From contig CAIMNF010000009.1 in the NCBI GenBank assembly GCA_903842755.1, forward strand, positions 1 through 14,325: a DNA stretch of 14,325 bases, in the 5' to 3' direction. Shown piece after piece: positions 13,872 to 14,325 of the stretch. Source of the DNA: Oligoflexia bacterium (GTDB lineage Bacteria > Bdellovibrionota > UBA1018 > CAIMNF01). Numbering within the stretch: position 1 is the stretch's first letter; every line of letters begins with the position of its first letter. The translations under genes were made by a program, and so were the position numbers. Under the pieces are notes generated by a model. That model did no database searches, was not told where the DNA came from, and saw only the letters and a program-made list of their open reading frames with translations.

Positions 13872-14325
13872 TTAAAGATCAAAAATGCGGCTACGCTCAA
13901 AGGAGCCTTCGTAACACGTTTCCCGATGGCAGACGATTTCCGTTGTAGCCACCGCTTGCGGGCTACCCCAATCGCGGAAGAAAAATAGGGACTCAAGTAA
14001 ATGAGTGGATTCCCCTTGAACCATGGCAGGTCCAACCAGTCGTAAAAGTGCAGAGTTTAAGAATTCGCCTAAGCCATAAGGGTTGTTTTTAAAGGAACGC
14101 ATTAAGATGGCGAGTTCGACCTCTAAACGATCGGTCACTCCTTTGAATTCTTGGGTCATGTGGGAATCCGAAACCTTTGAAAGAACATGGAACACTCCAT
14201 AGGCAACCGCATTTCCCGAAGGAATAGCCTGGTCAAAAAATGTTTTAGGGCGATGAATCAGGTCCTGCGCGTGGCTTTCAGTAAAAAAGAACCCCAGGCC
14301 CTCGGCGTCTTTGAAATCTTTGATC
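13872..14325 (-). CDS. YyaL/SSP411-type thioredoxin-domain protein, C-terminal part
   Basis: The frame is open to the right edge of the window, so the gene starts outside it; 150 residues are visible. The segment GFFFTESHAQDLIHRPKTFF followed by DQAIPSGNAVAYGV matches the C-terminal part of the YyaL family (thioredoxin-like domain plus a six-hairpin glycosidase-like toroid), where RPKxxxDxAxPSGNxVA is well conserved. Near the end VCHRETC resembles the family's late Cys-x-Cys-type block. Its biochemical role is not established. It is co-directional with the oxidoreductase operon but separated by 102 bases that contain a good promoter. Confidence 0.85.
   Translation of the reverse strand, partial: IKDFKDAEGLGFFFTESHAQDLIHRPKTFFDQAIPSGNAVAYGVFHVLSKVSDSHMTQEFKGVTDRLEVELAILMRSFKNNPYGLGEFLNSALLRLVGPAMVQGESTHLLESLFFFRDWGSPQAVATTEIVCHRETCYEGSFERSRIFDL

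Noticed and set aside
1..14325. CRISPR array, insertion sequence, tRNA, rRNA, prophage
   Set aside because: No spaced direct repeats, transposase or integrase frames, tRNA-like cloverleaf or rRNA sequence was seen on reading.

Overview
The window is 14,325 bases of a gene-dense, mid-GC Gram-negative-type chromosome. Gene content (double PilZ plus FeeM-type acyltransferase, inositol-lipid genes, ethanolamine ammonia-lyase without a microcompartment) would fit a Bdellovibrionota or other deep-branching proteobacterial-type lineage. That placement is only an impression, because no rRNA or other marker is present.

Left part (1-1946, + strand): the 3' end of a PAP2/Aur1-type lipid phosphatase or phosphotransferase overlaps an HsrA/MdtD-like DHA2 drug exporter by 8 bases. 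A small exported protein of unknown function follows, possibly on a leaderless transcript.

AT-rich insert (about 2040-2660, + strand): this holds a probable TumE-type toxin and HVO_A0114-type winged-helix antitoxin pair. The toxin frame is only 59 residues, starts with GTG and overlaps the antitoxin start by 20 bases, so it is easily missed. A 10-base inverted repeat (9 of 10 matched) spans a likely promoter and could be the autoregulatory operator.

Middle (2660-5145, - strand): a PilZ-PilZ-GNAT (FeeM-like) protein is followed by a 50-codon frame coupled to it through a GTGA overlap. Upstream lies a secreted protein of unknown function.

Right part (5206-13769, - strand): eight genes run in the same direction. 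Five are chained by ATGA overlaps or a 1-base gap: Gfo/Idh/MocA oxidoreductase, inositol-3-phosphate synthase, CDP-alcohol phosphatidyltransferase, GtrA-like membrane protein and class III aminotransferase. After 117 bases come ethanolamine permease, eutB and eutC, again joined by ATGA overlaps. The first block looks like an inositol-phospholipid pathway. The two enzymes able to oxidise a hydroxyl and aminate a ketone raise the possibility of a modified (amino-cyclitol) head group, which is a hypothesis only. The second block imports ethanolamine and splits it to ammonia and acetaldehyde using adenosylcobalamin. No shell proteins, EutA reactivase, aldehyde dehydrogenase or B12 riboswitch are visible.

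Right edge (- strand): the C-terminal end of a YyaL/SSP411-type thioredoxin-domain protein. No tRNA, rRNA, CRISPR array, insertion sequence or convincing intrinsic terminator was seen.
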